Shown here one piece after another: positions 1 through 9,249 of a stretch of DNA of 64,000 nt (its first letter is position 1; each line of letters opens with the position of its first letter). Below the pieces are notes generated by a model. It worked only from the letters and a program-made list of their open reading frames with translations, made no database searches and was not told where the DNA came from. The DNA is taken from positions 16,334 through 80,333 of the forward strand of contig CAZQDZ010000019.1 of assembly GCA_964591455.1 (NCBI GenBank), in the 5' to 3' direction. Source of the DNA: RFSX01 sp964591455 (GTDB lineage Bacteria; Bacteroidota; Bacteroidia; Chitinophagales; Saprospiraceae). A program made the position numbers and the translations under genes.

Positions 1-1304
1 ATTTTTGTATACAACATCCTAAAGGCCTCTTCTACCTTTTCTTTATAATTTTGCCATTCTCAGTGGAGGTTTCTTTGGGCAGTTTAGGCACAGATCTTCC
101 TACAGAACCAATGATGGCCACTATGGTAGGATTAGTCCTATTGTATCTAATTACAAGAGGCCATACCCTAGACAAAAGAATCGTCACACATCCCATATCG
201 TTGCTTCTCATTTTGCATATGGCTTGGATAGCTTTAACCGGACTGGCTTCTACTTATCCACTTATCTCATTTAAGTATTTGTTGGCCAAAGTTTGGTATG
301 TGATCCCTTTCTACTTTTTTCCGCTTATGATTATGAAGAGTAGAAGTGAATTTGAGCTGATATTTAGAAGGATGGCGCCATTTGTACTGCTCGCCATCTT
401 GTATGTGACAATGCGGCATGCAGGCAAAGGTTTTTCTTTTGCAAGTTCTGATTTTGTAGTCCGACCTATATTCAGAAATCCGGTTAACTATGGCATTATG
501 CTACTGGTATTTATACCATATTATGTCTATCTGATAAAGCATCAATTTAAGACTTGGCCGCTACTACGATATATGATGTTAGGTGCTTTGCTTATAGGCA
601 TCTATTTCAGCTATACACGAGCTGCTCAGATGGCCTTGGTACTGGCCGTTATTTTCTATTTTATCATATCATGGAAACTCCTAAAAATTGCCATTCTTAC
701 TGCTTTGATTGCGGTGCTTGGGCTTGCAGCATTTCTTACCGTTGATAGCAATTATTTAAATTACTCTCCAGATTTCGAAAAGACCATCACACACCAGAAA
801 TTCGACAACTTGCTAGAGGCAACATCTAAGCTAGAAGACATCTCCACAGTAGAAAGATTCTATAGGTGGATAGCTGGAGCACATATGGTGAAGGAAAAAC
901 CAATAACCGGTTTTGGACCTGCGACATTCTACTCTAACTATCGACCATACACAGTGAGTAGTTTCGAAACATATGTCAGTGATAATCCTGAGAAATCTGG
1001 TATTCATAATAACTATCTGATGGTTACTGTAGAACAAGGTGTGCCAGGGCTAATTATTATGCTATGCCTTACATTCATACCACTGTTAATAGGAGAAAGG
1101 GTCTTTCATCTTTTGACTGATCCAGCAGATAAAGGACTATTAATAGCCGCCATGACTTGCCACTTCCTCATCAGTCTTACCCTCTTTATGAATGAACTTC
1201 TGGAAGCAGATAAGATAGGTCCTTTCTATTTTTTGAGTGCTGCCATTATTTGCTTTTTTGCTATCCAAAATGGAAACTCCTATAAGAGCAAGCCAGCCTC
1301 CTAA
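1..1304 (+). CDS. O-antigen ligase / Wzy polymerase family membrane protein, 5' end outside the window
   Basis: Multi-pass inner-membrane protein of the O-antigen ligase (Wzy_C/WaaL) superfamily, which joins or polymerises lipid-linked glycans at the periplasmic face. The frame is open from the left edge of the window. A TTG at 51 could be read as a start, but the in-frame residues before it are hydrophobic and continue the first membrane segment, so the true start lies upstream. About ten hydrophobic segments alternate with short loops. A large periplasmic loop at roughly residues 260-330 (counted from the TTG) holds the family pattern with an arginine (VERFYRW), GFGPATF, and a histidine-asparagine pair (GIHNNYL). 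Ligase and polymerase cannot be told apart from sequence. The family is certain; the exact role is inferred. Confidence 0.85.
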   Translation, partial: FCIQHPKGLFYLFFIILPFSVEVSLGSLGTDLPTEPMMATMVGLVLLYLITRGHTLDKRIVTHPISLLLILHMAWIALTGLASTYPLISFKYLLAKVWYVIPFYFFPLMIMKSRSEFELIFRRMAPFVLLAILYVTMRHAGKGFSFASSDFVVRPIFRNPVNYGIMLLVFIPYYVYLIKHQFKTWPLLRYMMLGALLIGIYFSYTRAAQMALVLAVIFYFIISWKLLKIAILTALIAVLGLAAFLTVDSNYLNYSPDFEKTITHQKFDNLLEATSKLEDISTVERFYRWIAGAHMVKEKPITGFGPATFYSNYRPYTVSSFETYVSDNPEKSGIHNNYLMVTVEQGVPGLIIMLCLTFIPLLIGERVFHLLTDPADKGLLIAAMTCHFLISLTLFMNELLEADKIGPFYFLSAAIICFFAIQNGNSYKSKPAS

Positions 1305-1457
1305 GGGTATTCCAATAGCATCGCTTCATGGTTATCCCCCATTCTCATCGCCTACCCATTATTTCTTTCTATTCAATAAACTAATTATTGATTTCATTCG
1401 TATTTATGTTGTGGAGATGAAGAAGTTGTTTTGTGTTAACCATTAAAAACTAATTCT

Positions 1458-1802
1458 ATGTTTAAATCAGTTTTTATTATCGCAACGCTTATTAGCGGAT
1501 TTAGTCTTACCGCCCAAAGCCAAACAGTCATTCTTATTAATGGAGCACCGACCGAAGTCATATTAGATGGCACTGAAATAGATACTGTTCTAGGGACAGA
1601 TAATCAGGCTTACATGAAAGGTTTTGATTCTGAAGTACCGAATAAGATGAGAAAATCAACCTTGAAAAAAATGCCTACGCAGCGAGCCTCGATCGGTCAT
1701 AACGTCGTCAAGCAATATTATATAACAGGTATCTATTTTAACAGAACAGATGATTCCGAGATGAGTGCCCCTTCTGAATTAAGGTCCAGAATAGAAGAAT
1801 AA
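1458..1802 (+). CDS. small secreted protein of unknown function
   Basis: A 114-residue protein I do not recognise. The first ~20 residues form a signal peptide (hydrophobic FIIATLISGFSL, then TAQSQ as a likely cleavage site). The mature part is short, polar and rather basic in the middle (RKSTLKKMPTQR), without cysteines or clear repeats. It stands alone: 153 bp after the O-antigen ligase gene and followed immediately by a strong hairpin terminator, so it is probably its own transcription unit. The start is the ATG that gives the complete signal peptide. Likely periplasmic or exported; function unknown. Confidence 0.7.
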   Translation: MFKSVFIIATLISGFSLTAQSQTVILINGAPTEVILDGTEIDTVLGTDNQAYMKGFDSEVPNKMRKSTLKKMPTQRASIGHNVVKQYYITGIYFNRTDDSEMSAPSELRSRIEE

Positions 1803-1824
1803 AAAAATAACAACAAAGTGAGTC

Positions 1825-1861
1825 AAAGGAGGCCATTGGTTGCAATGGTCTCCTTTTCTTT
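1825..1861 (+). terminator. intrinsic terminator after the small secreted protein
   Basis: An inverted repeat with arms AAAGGAGGCCATTG and CAATGGTCTCCTTT (one internal mismatch or G-U pair), a short GTTG loop, and a T-rich run directly after. It lies 22 bp after the stop codon at 1802. Confidence 0.85.
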
Positions 1862-1886
1862 TATTGGTATACCTGCTTACCCACCC

Positions 1887-1914
1887 TTTGAGTCATAATT
1901 ATCATCTACCTTTG
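1887..1914 (+). promoter_or_regulatory. candidate Bacteroidota promoter for the DUF4837 gene
   Basis: TTTG at 1887-1890 is followed after 16 bases by TACCTTTG at 1907-1914, which fits the Bacteroidota -33/-7 pattern (TTG and TAnnTTTG). The start codon of the next gene is 52 bp downstream. The spacer is slightly short. Confidence 0.5.
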
Positions 1915-1966
1915 TATAGAGTTGTTTTCAGCTCTGTAGAATAAAAATAATCGAGATATTATTTAC

Positions 1967-3079
1967 ATGAAGCGCTTGGCATACTACATATTCTTAGGGT
2001 ATACACTGCTATTACAAATAGGATGTAGCTCAGAAGTCAATAAGCAGCTGGAACCAAAAGGCTCTGCTTTGGGTAAGATGAATGAGATTATCGTCATTGC
2101 CGATAAAGAGGTATGGGAGAGTGCTATAGGAGATACATTCCAATACTACTTTGAATCAGCATATCCTATCCTCCCACAACCTGAACCTATTTTCGACCTA
2201 CGCCATTTCACGATAGAAGAACTGAATGGACAACCTCTGAGAAAAGAGCTAAGAACCTATGTCATCCTGTCTGATCTGTCAGATGCGGAGTCTCCGACTA
2301 CGAGAATGGTCAAGCGAGACTTGGGTTCTGAAAAGTACGGTGCAGCGATGAAAGGTGGTGATAGATTTTCATCAGTAGGACGGGACAAATGGGCCAGAGG
2401 TCAATTGTTGGTTTACTTATATGCGCCTAACAGAAACAAACTACAGCAAGCCATTACCTCGAGTTTTCCAGCTATAGCTACAAGAGTACACAAGCATGAT
2501 GAAAAACAATTGCGCTCATCAGTATATGTAGACAGGGTCAATTTGGGTTTATCTGACAAGGTCAGAGATGACTATGGAATTGACTTTGAAGTGCCTGGGG
2601 ATTTCAGTGTGGCTATAGAAAATAAGGATGATAACGTATTGTGGTTGCGGAAAATAGGCGATAAAGCCGATCAGAATATCGTCCTTCAAAAAATTAAATA
2701 CACCAATCAATCCCAGCTCTCCAAAGAAGGGATTATATCTATACGAAATAAATTTGGCAGCATCTATGTCACGTCAGACGAAGAAAATGATGTGATGGTC
2801 GTAGACGAAGATAACCTTCCAGTGTATGAATACAATCTCAACATGGATGGGCATTATGGCAAGGAACTCAGAGGCATCTGGGAGATGACAAATACCTTTT
2901 CCGGCGGGCCATTTACCACCTATGTTATCCTGAATGAGGCGACCAATGAAATCCTATATATAGATGTCTTTGTGCTGGCGCCTGGCACCACAAAAAGAGA
3001 TCTGATGATGCAGCTGAACCACATCGTCAAGTCTGCTAATATAGTCGGGGCACCAAAAGGTACACAGAACGGGGAATAG
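1967..3079 (+). CDS. DUF4837 family lipoprotein
   Basis: A 370-residue envelope protein of the Bacteroidota-specific DUF4837 family, whose function is unknown. The N-terminus is a lipoprotein signal: positive MKR, a hydrophobic stretch, and the lipobox LQIGC with the lipidated cysteine near residue 20. The family opening is visible at about residues 35-80: a KMNEIIVIADKEVWE strand, then a segment ending PILPQPEPIFDL. The rest is mixed alpha/beta and ends without a membrane anchor. It has its own candidate promoter and is followed by 151 bp of noncoding DNA, so it appears monocistronic. Family assignment rests on recognising the conserved N-terminal pattern and the length. Confidence 0.75.
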   Translation: MKRLAYYIFLGYTLLLQIGCSSEVNKQLEPKGSALGKMNEIIVIADKEVWESAIGDTFQYYFESAYPILPQPEPIFDLRHFTIEELNGQPLRKELRTYVILSDLSDAESPTTRMVKRDLGSEKYGAAMKGGDRFSSVGRDKWARGQLLVYLYAPNRNKLQQAITSSFPAIATRVHKHDEKQLRSSVYVDRVNLGLSDKVRDDYGIDFEVPGDFSVAIENKDDNVLWLRKIGDKADQNIVLQKIKYTNQSQLSKEGIISIRNKFGSIYVTSDEENDVMVVDEDNLPVYEYNLNMDGHYGKELRGIWEMTNTFSGGPFTTYVILNEATNEILYIDVFVLAPGTTKRDLMMQLNHIVKSANIVGAPKGTQNGE

Positions 3080-3230
3080 GTGTTATCAGGCTATTTCTAG
3101 AAAAATTGAGATTTCGGCTGAGATTTGGAAAGTATAGACTTAAATTGGTCTAGAATCTTGATAATGAGTAGGTTCGGCATACTCTTCTTCTAGATTATTT
3201 AGTTAATTACCTTACAAAACAGCAATAAAG

Positions 3231-3761
3231 ATGGCTATAGCAAAACCATTTAATCTACAAAAGTGGATAGATGAGCACCGACAAGAACTCAAGCCACCAG
3301 TAGGTAACCGCAATCTATATAAGGACGCTGGTGACTATGTGGTTATGATTGTCGCTGGACCAAATGCCAGAAAAGATTACCACTATAATGAGACTGAAGA
3401 GTTATTCTATCAGCTGGAAGGAAATATCGTGGTCAAGATACAAGAGGATGGAAAGACGATAGATATACCTATCAATGAAGGTGAAATGTTTCTACTCCCA
3501 GCCAGGGTGCCACACTCTCCTGTCAGATCAGAAGGCAGCATTGGGTTGGTAGTAGAGCTAAAGCGAACAGGAACTGAGACGGATGGATTGCAATGGTATT
3601 GTGATAACTGTAATAATAAGCTGCATGAGTCTTACTTCAAACTGACCAATATCGAGAAAGATTTCCTTCCTCGATTCAAAGATTATTACGCTTCTTCAAG
3701 TTTAAGGACTTGCTCTAACTGCGGTACGATAATGCCTACAGATGAGCGGTTTGTAAAATAA
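3231..3761 (+). CDS. nbaC: 3-hydroxyanthranilate 3,4-dioxygenase
   Basis: Opens the ring of 3-hydroxyanthranilate with O2 to give 2-amino-3-carboxymuconate semialdehyde, the precursor of quinolinate (NAD synthesis from tryptophan) or of further breakdown. The 176-residue cupin matches the bacterial enzyme closely: Fe ligands H51, E57 and H95, substrate arginines R47 and R99, and a C-terminal rubredoxin-like iron site from two CxxC pairs (C124/C127 and C161/C164), as in the bacterial type. All key residues are present, so it should be active. Its stop codon shares one base with the lpxH start (TAATG), implying translational coupling to an unrelated lipid A gene. No other kynurenine-pathway gene is in the window. 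Confidence 0.95.
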   Translation: MAIAKPFNLQKWIDEHRQELKPPVGNRNLYKDAGDYVVMIVAGPNARKDYHYNETEELFYQLEGNIVVKIQEDGKTIDIPINEGEMFLLPARVPHSPVRSEGSIGLVVELKRTGTETDGLQWYCDNCNNKLHESYFKLTNIEKDFLPRFKDYYASSSLRTCSNCGTIMPTDERFVK

Positions 3762-4525
3762 TGGCCCAAGATCAACCGTCACATTCCAAAAGCATTTTCT
3801 TTGCCTCTGATTTCCATCTAGGATTGGATGGCCCAGACTCATCATTAGAGAGAGAGCAAAGAATCGTAGCCTGGCTGCGAAGCATTATAGATCGTGCAGA
3901 AGCCTTATACCTGCTCGGTGATTTATTTGACTTTTGGTTTGAATATAAGCAAGTCGTCCCTAGAGGGCATGTCAGATTTCTAGGTCAGCTGGCAGCATTT
4001 ACAGACAGAGGCATTCCTGTACACATCTTCACAGGCAATCACGACATGTGGCTATTTGACTATTTAGAAAAAGAGCTTAATGCTAACATCTACCGTGACC
4101 TCCTTACTACAGAATTACAAGGATTAAAACTAATGCTCGGTCACGGTGATGGATTAGGTCCTGGTGATCATGGATACAAATTTATTAAGTCTGTTTTTCG
4201 TAATCGTATTAACCAATGGTTATTCGCGAGGCTACATCCCAACTTTGCCATAAAGCTAATGCAGCTTTCTAGTAAGACTTCTAGAGAATCTCAGTCTGCC
4301 AAACCCTTTCTTGGTAAAGACAAAGAATGGTTGGTACAGCACTGTGAGGGAATTATCGAGCAAGAAAGTATAGATCTATTTATCTTCGGGCATAGGCACT
4401 TGCCCATAGACTACACACTGAGCAATGGACATTCTAGATACATCAATAGCGGTGACTGGATTACACATAACAGCTACGTGGAGTTAAACCAAGGTCAAGC
4501 TTACCTAAAAACTTTCGAACCATGA
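3761..4525 (+). CDS. lpxH: UDP-2,3-diacylglucosamine diphosphatase (LpxH-type)
   Basis: Lipid A pathway enzyme that hydrolyses UDP-2,3-diacylglucosamine to lipid X and UMP at the inner membrane. The 254-residue calcineurin-like phosphoesterase carries all the metal motifs in order: SDFHLG (D17, H19), GDLFDFW near residue 52, GNHD near 92, a GHGDGL block near 125, and GHRH near 210. The FDFW signature and the HGDG block separate LpxH from other metallophosphoesterases. It overlaps the dioxygenase upstream by one base and the next gene by four bases (ATGA), so the three genes form one translationally coupled unit. Confidence 0.93.
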   Translation: MAQDQPSHSKSIFFASDFHLGLDGPDSSLEREQRIVAWLRSIIDRAEALYLLGDLFDFWFEYKQVVPRGHVRFLGQLAAFTDRGIPVHIFTGNHDMWLFDYLEKELNANIYRDLLTTELQGLKLMLGHGDGLGPGDHGYKFIKSVFRNRINQWLFARLHPNFAIKLMQLSSKTSRESQSAKPFLGKDKEWLVQHCEGIIEQESIDLFIFGHRHLPIDYTLSNGHSRYINSGDWITHNSYVELNQGQAYLKTFEP

Positions 4526-5361
4526 TTATCAGGCTTCTGACTATCGTTTCATTGCTTACCATAACTGTCACTATATCTTCTTGCCAATCCAAGAAAGTAC
4601 TAACCAGCGATGTATCAACAATACAGACTAAGTCAACGGATTACACTATAAAAGGAGATTTCAAGATATTAGAAGTAGACAAACTGGGTCTTGTATATCT
4701 TGTAAATAACAGCAACGAAATCATCAAGTTACAAGATGACGAAATCCTATTTCGTTACTCCTCCAAGCGCCTAGGGAATATCACCAGATTAGATGTGTCC
4801 AATCCGCAAAAGGTATTGGTCTATTATGGCGACTACTATCAAATCGTGTTCCTTGACAACACCTTATCAGAAATAGACCAATTGGATTTGGATGCACTTG
4901 GTTACTGGGATGTAGAGAGTGTGGCGCTCTCCAGAGATAACTTTATCTGGATCTATGACCCTGTCAATGTCAAACTGATTAAAATCTCTCAAAACGGCAG
5001 TGTTCAGCTCAGCACCAACGAATTATTTGACATTGGATTCAGCGCTGATTATAGTCCACATATAATGGTAGATGATGAGATGGTCTATCTCTATGACGAA
5101 TCCGAACTGAAGGCCTTCAATGAATACGGTTCTTGGGTCAAGACAATTCCTCTTGAAAATGAAGGTCTCCAAATCATTAACCAAGGGATCATAATTATGA
5201 GAAATAATACCTTATACCTCTACCCTACTGATGTACAGTTTAAAGATAACTTACAAGAGATTGTCAAGGTGGATAACCTGAGTTCATTTAGGTTAGCAGA
5301 AAATGTATTGCATGTGATAGACGGGGGTGGGTATCGTAGAAGTAGTATAGAAAAAAACTAA
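4522..5361 (+). CDS. lipoprotein with propeller-like repeats, Bacteroidota-conserved
   Basis: A 279-residue lipoprotein: N-terminal hydrophobic segment and lipobox ISSC, cysteine near residue 21. The body alternates short strands with phrases such as LGLVYLVNNSNEIIKL, KVLVYYGDYYQIVFLDN and VALSRDNFIWIYD, spaced like blades of a beta-propeller, a pattern seen in uncharacterised Bacteroidota lipoproteins. No catalytic residues are evident. The start overlaps the end of lpxH by four bases, so it is co-expressed with it. Probably an envelope-facing structural or binding protein; function unknown. Confidence 0.7.
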   Translation: MIIRLLTIVSLLTITVTISSCQSKKVLTSDVSTIQTKSTDYTIKGDFKILEVDKLGLVYLVNNSNEIIKLQDDEILFRYSSKRLGNITRLDVSNPQKVLVYYGDYYQIVFLDNTLSEIDQLDLDALGYWDVESVALSRDNFIWIYDPVNVKLIKISQNGSVQLSTNELFDIGFSADYSPHIMVDDEMVYLYDESELKAFNEYGSWVKTIPLENEGLQIINQGIIIMRNNTLYLYPTDVQFKDNLQEIVKVDNLSSFRLAENVLHVIDGGGYRRSSIEKN

Positions 5362-5428
5362 TCGACAAAATAATGATAAGCGAAAATTGGAAATTTACAG
5401 CAACCTCAAGCAATAGAATACTATAGTC

Positions 5429-6436
5429 TTGAAAAACAGCTTCATAGTAATTCATGCCATTGTCAACTCTATTGTGGGGATAATTACATACTTGCTCTTC
5501 AAATCTTTTAAAGAAGGCCTACTATGGGTCAATGAATCTCAGGATACAGCTGGGAAAAGTCTAGGAGCACTTGCCGAAGGATATTGGGGACTTATATTAA
5601 CTGGCGGTTCTTTAATTCTATTTATCCCAATCCTTTACAGGTACCTCAAAATATTTAGGTCAAATGATACTAGTAAAAGTCTAAAATCAATCAAATGTGG
5701 TTTCTTTTTTTTAGGATTAGCCATAGCACCAATACTTGCACAATTGCTCAAGAATCAATGTGCGAAAATGGAAGTAAGGAGACTTGTCAATAAAAATTTA
5801 ACAGCAAATAGGTACGTTCAAAACGAATTTTATAACTATTCTGATATTTACACAACAGTAAATGATACATTAAACAATTGGATTCAAGATAGTCTTGGAA
5901 TAGTAACTGCAGAAATACTAAGTAATGGAAACTATGAATTAGATAGTCTCATCACATTTAATGATAGAAAAACGCAATTTTTTGCAACAGTTCATTCTTC
6001 ATTTCCAGCAGGGAATAATAAATATTATACGAGTTCCCAATCTATCATTGGTTTTTTCTTAGACAAAAAATGGCTTATTTATCCTCATTGGAGGCAAAAC
6101 AAAAGTTATAGCATCGATACATTTCCCATAAACAAGTTAAAAATTAGCCACAGATCTTATTATCTAAATTGGCAAAAGGAAATCAAAAAAATTGGAGACC
6201 TTGCAAGCAGTGGTTCTTCTGAATCTAGACAAACTTTATTTGATAGCTTACCTATTACTGATCAAATAAAAACAATAGATAGCTTGAAGCAATTTATTAT
6301 TAATAAAGTTGAGTATGATAGAAACTTTGGCAGATATCAAGAAACCAGCAGGTCAACCAATTTTATACATAAAAGATCAGCTAAAAAAAGTAAAAAGCTT
6401 CATAAGTTGCTTTTAGAAGAGATGCATATAAATTAA
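5429..6436 (+). CDS. uncharacterised membrane protein, AT-rich
   Basis: A 335-residue protein I do not recognise. Two to three membrane segments lie in the first ~110 residues (HAIVNSIVGIITYLLF, WGLILTGGSLILFIPILY, GFFFLGLAIAPILAQLL). A soluble domain rich in Asn, Tyr, Ser and Lys follows, ending in a very basic tail (KRSAKKSKKLHKLL). The start is a TTG at 5429; no ATG occurs in frame before about residue 110, which would remove all membrane segments. The gene is visibly richer in A+T than its neighbours and is bounded by noncoding DNA on both sides, compatible with recent acquisition or a lineage-specific orphan. Confidence 0.6.
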   Translation: MKNSFIVIHAIVNSIVGIITYLLFKSFKEGLLWVNESQDTAGKSLGALAEGYWGLILTGGSLILFIPILYRYLKIFRSNDTSKSLKSIKCGFFFLGLAIAPILAQLLKNQCAKMEVRRLVNKNLTANRYVQNEFYNYSDIYTTVNDTLNNWIQDSLGIVTAEILSNGNYELDSLITFNDRKTQFFATVHSSFPAGNNKYYTSSQSIIGFFLDKKWLIYPHWRQNKSYSIDTFPINKLKISHRSYYLNWQKEIKKIGDLASSGSSESRQTLFDSLPITDQIKTIDSLKQFIINKVEYDRNFGRYQETSRSTNFIHKRSAKKSKKLHKLLLEEMHIN

Positions 6437-6565
6437 TGACTTTAGCTCGCAAGCGACGATGACGTCATACTCTAAATGTACGCCGTATTATCTCAATCAG
6501 TCAAACTGTGAAAATGGTGAACTTGTGCACAGATAAATATGGAAAAAGAAAAATTAATTTGTCTA

Positions 6566-7897
6566 TCATTTCCGTTCCACCAACGCTGTCCATACACTTA
6601 ATTTCCATCCATCCAACTGTGTCCAAATAGGTCTCACAGAGCCATTCACGACCGCTATATCATTATAATCTCCAAAGAAGATTTGAGGACTCGGCTTAAA
6701 GCTTTGTGTATTAATCTGAGTATTTGTCCAGGTCCTTCCGCCATCTGCTGAGCTTGCCAAATATACATCCGTCGTCGTATCATCTTGATGTCGTCTGTCA
6801 TAGAATACCGTATAGAGATGTCCGTTACTTTGGTCTATGTCCATCCACGTTAGAAACTGCTGATTCCCAGCTTGGTCATCATTGACTCTAATAGGGTCTG
6901 ACCAGGTCATGCCTTTATCTTCTGAATAGGCCACCCATATATCGGTATCCTCTTCTCCATGTCGCTGGTCACTCCAGTTGACATAGATGGTGCCTCTGTG
7001 AGGACCATTGGATCTGTCTACACACGTTATCGGCATACCGTTGGCCCTAGAAATACCAGAGATAGGTATATCCCACCCACCAGGTTGTGAGGCGATGACT
7101 ACATCTTCATCCATCCACGTCTCCCCTCTATCCTCAGAGCGATCAAAATATATTTTTTCATTCCAACTCCAAGACACATATATCTCTCCGTCAGGTCCCA
7201 CACAAGGCACGGCACCTTCAGTGGTATTATCACTATCTATGCAATCGCCTTCATACTGATTAATCATAAGTGGCGTACTCCAACTCTCCCCATCATCTTC
7301 TGACTTGGAGAAGACGATTCTGGACTTATCTTCTGCTTTCTTACTGGCGTACAAATCAAACTCCGTCCAAGTCATATAGATGGTATTATCCTTTGGGTCT
7401 ATCGCCATCCATTGTTTGTCCTGATCCTTAGGTGAACGGGGCTGCGTGTATGAACCATCATTCCAGGTCTTACCACCATCACGCGAACGCTGAACCACAA
7501 TCCTATCCAAGAATGATTCACTGGCATATGCCTTACCGTCTGGATTAGAAAGGTGGGCATAGAAAAAATCGCCTTTGTAGTTCGCTCCTAACACTGGATC
7601 GCCGTACACGCCAAAAGATGAACTTAGACGATCTTCTGTCCAGGTGAGTCCACCATCCTCAGAACAATAAATATTATCTAACACAGATCCGGCAACAATG
7701 CGTTTTGGGTTATTGGGGTCAATGGCGATAGAAGGCTCGCAAGGTCCTACCATGGTTTTCGCTTCTGAAATCATGATCGTGATACTATCCAGCATGGCGA
7801 ACGGCTGAGCTTGTTCGGGGACAGCTGGGGGGAATGCTTTCTGAGTACAAGCTAATATGAATGAGGTTGTAAGTATTAATAATAGGGCACGAATCAT
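6566..7897 (-). CDS. sialidase-like lipoprotein with six Asp-boxes
   Basis: A 443-residue exported lipoprotein (lipobox ILAC, cysteine near residue 17) with a BNR/Asp-box beta-propeller. Six SxDxGxTW-type boxes are visible: CSEDGGLTW, RSRDGGKTW, KSEDDGESW, RSEDRGETW, YSEDKGMTW and SSADGGRTW. Asp-boxes are structural turns shared by sialidases and many unrelated propellers, and the sialidase arginine triad and FRIP motif are not evident, so enzyme activity should not be assumed. It more likely belongs to the broad exo-alpha-sialidase-like group of secreted propellers. It is convergent with the gene at 5429 and stands alone. Confidence 0.75.
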   Translation of the reverse strand: MIRALLLILTTSFILACTQKAFPPAVPEQAQPFAMLDSITIMISEAKTMVGPCEPSIAIDPNNPKRIVAGSVLDNIYCSEDGGLTWTEDRLSSSFGVYGDPVLGANYKGDFFYAHLSNPDGKAYASESFLDRIVVQRSRDGGKTWNDGSYTQPRSPKDQDKQWMAIDPKDNTIYMTWTEFDLYASKKAEDKSRIVFSKSEDDGESWSTPLMINQYEGDCIDSDNTTEGAVPCVGPDGEIYVSWSWNEKIYFDRSEDRGETWMDEDVVIASQPGGWDIPISGISRANGMPITCVDRSNGPHRGTIYVNWSDQRHGEEDTDIWVAYSEDKGMTWSDPIRVNDDQAGNQQFLTWMDIDQSNGHLYTVFYDRRHQDDTTTDVYLASSADGGRTWTNTQINTQSFKPSPQIFFGDYNDIAVVNGSVRPIWTQLDGWKLSVWTALVERK

Positions 7898-7987
7898 GGT
7901 CAGATGAATTTAAAGTAATGATAATGCAAATTGTAAAACCTAAGTTATTAATACGATAAATCACTATATTTAGAAAGAAATATTATT

Positions 7988-9187
7988 ATGAAATTCATTA
8001 TAAAGACCTTCCTAACCTTTTCTATAGTTGCATTTATTTCATCTAATTTAATGTCTGCCCATATAATAGGAGGACAGATGTCTTATGGATTTATAAGCTA
8101 TAATTCTGATTCTACAGAAGCTTCCTATCGTATTGAATTTACTTTGTATAGAGATGCAATAGGAGGGGGTGCCAATTTTGACCCAGCAGACCTTGCTTTT
8201 TTTGGCATATACGAGGAGATAGCTCATGAAAACTGGGTCTTAGTAACCGAATTTAATGGAATTGCTCCTACCCCTGTAATCACATTAGATACTGGTGCTG
8301 ATGACTGTGCCAGTGCTCTGGCAGGAGTTGTGATAGAAAAGGCTTCATATATTTTTGAAATTACACTTCCCATTTCTGATAATACTTACATGGTGGCCTA
8401 TCAGAGATGTTGTAGATCAGAAAGTGTCATTAATCTACTTAATCCAGGAGAGACTGGTGCAGCCTACATAGTTACCATCTCGCCTTCAGCTCAGCGCTTA
8501 GGAAATAGCAGTCCTATGACTATACAAGATCCAATATTTTTTGCTTGCGCCAATGAGCCTTTCACTGCTCCAAATTCTACTGTAGATGCTGAGGGAGATA
8601 GCTTAGTATTTAATTTTTGTACGCCGCTTTCTTCAGGAGGGTTAATGGATGCAAATATTCCTACAGGATATTTTGGATGTTGTGATTGTGTAAGACCTCA
8701 GCCATCGGAATGTGGACCTCCATTTGATGAAGTTGTTTTTGCGGATACTTATTCGGTCACCACCCCTTTTGGCGAAGGGTCAGATGTAAAGCTTGATTCA
8801 ATAACCGGAATTATCAGTGGTGTAGCCAATATTAGTGGTATATACTCTTATACAATCTGCGTAGAAGAATATCGTGATGGTGTTATCCTAAGTAAGTCTA
8901 ATAGAGAAGTATCCTCTATGTCTCTGATACAGACAACTTCTACTCTAAATATAGAAGATGCTCCTATCAGCATATTTCCTAATCCAGTCCATGATGAGTT
9001 ACGTATCAACATAGAAACTGATTATAGCTCATTGGAACTGTTATCTATGAGCGGTGAGGTGCTGGATAAGTATGTCCAATTAGATGGAAATAAACTTATT
9101 GTTTCCTTTCTTGCAGATGGCATTTATTTTGTCAGAATGCAAGATTTAAATGGTCAATACTTTACACATAAGTTTGTAAAGATTTAA
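7988..9187 (+). CDS. secreted protein with type A T9SS sorting domain
   Basis: A 399-residue exported protein. Residues 1-24 are a signal peptide ending near SNLMSAH. The N-terminal domain opens with HIIGGQMSYGF and contains LYRDAIGGG and YQRCCRS, a pattern common to large Bacteroidota adhesin-like surface proteins. The C-terminal ~75 residues form a type A T9SS sorting domain: IFPNPVHDEL, then a LLSMSGEVL strand, then GIYFVRMQDLNG and a final basic KFVKI. It should therefore cross the outer membrane by type IX secretion and be released or anchored to A-LPS. A strong bidirectional hairpin follows directly. Function beyond export is unknown. Confidence 0.8.
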   Translation: MKFIIKTFLTFSIVAFISSNLMSAHIIGGQMSYGFISYNSDSTEASYRIEFTLYRDAIGGGANFDPADLAFFGIYEEIAHENWVLVTEFNGIAPTPVITLDTGADDCASALAGVVIEKASYIFEITLPISDNTYMVAYQRCCRSESVINLLNPGETGAAYIVTISPSAQRLGNSSPMTIQDPIFFACANEPFTAPNSTVDAEGDSLVFNFCTPLSSGGLMDANIPTGYFGCCDCVRPQPSECGPPFDEVVFADTYSVTTPFGEGSDVKLDSITGIISGVANISGIYSYTICVEEYRDGVILSKSNREVSSMSLIQTTSTLNIEDAPISIFPNPVHDELRINIETDYSSLELLSMSGEVLDKYVQLDGNKLIVSFLADGIYFVRMQDLNGQYFTHKFVKI

Positions 9188-9193
9188 AACAAG

Positions 9194-9230
9194 AAAAAGC
9201 GAATACCCCATTCGATCTATTCGCTTTTTT
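9194..9230. terminator. bidirectional terminator between the T9SS cargo gene and frr
   Basis: Arms AAAAAGCGAATA (9194-9205) and TATTCGCTTTTT (9218-9229) form a 12-bp perfect stem with A and T runs on opposite sides, so it can end transcription from both convergent genes. Confidence 0.85.
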
Positions 9231-9249
9231 CTCTTACTAGATCTTAGTT

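Noticed and set aside
6459..6468. ATGACGTCAT palindrome as a regulator site
   Set aside because: It is downstream of a stop codon between convergent genes, where an operator has no obvious target.
6566..7897. Active sialidase
   Set aside because: Asp-boxes alone are structural; the arginine triad, FRIP motif and nucleophilic tyrosine could not be placed.
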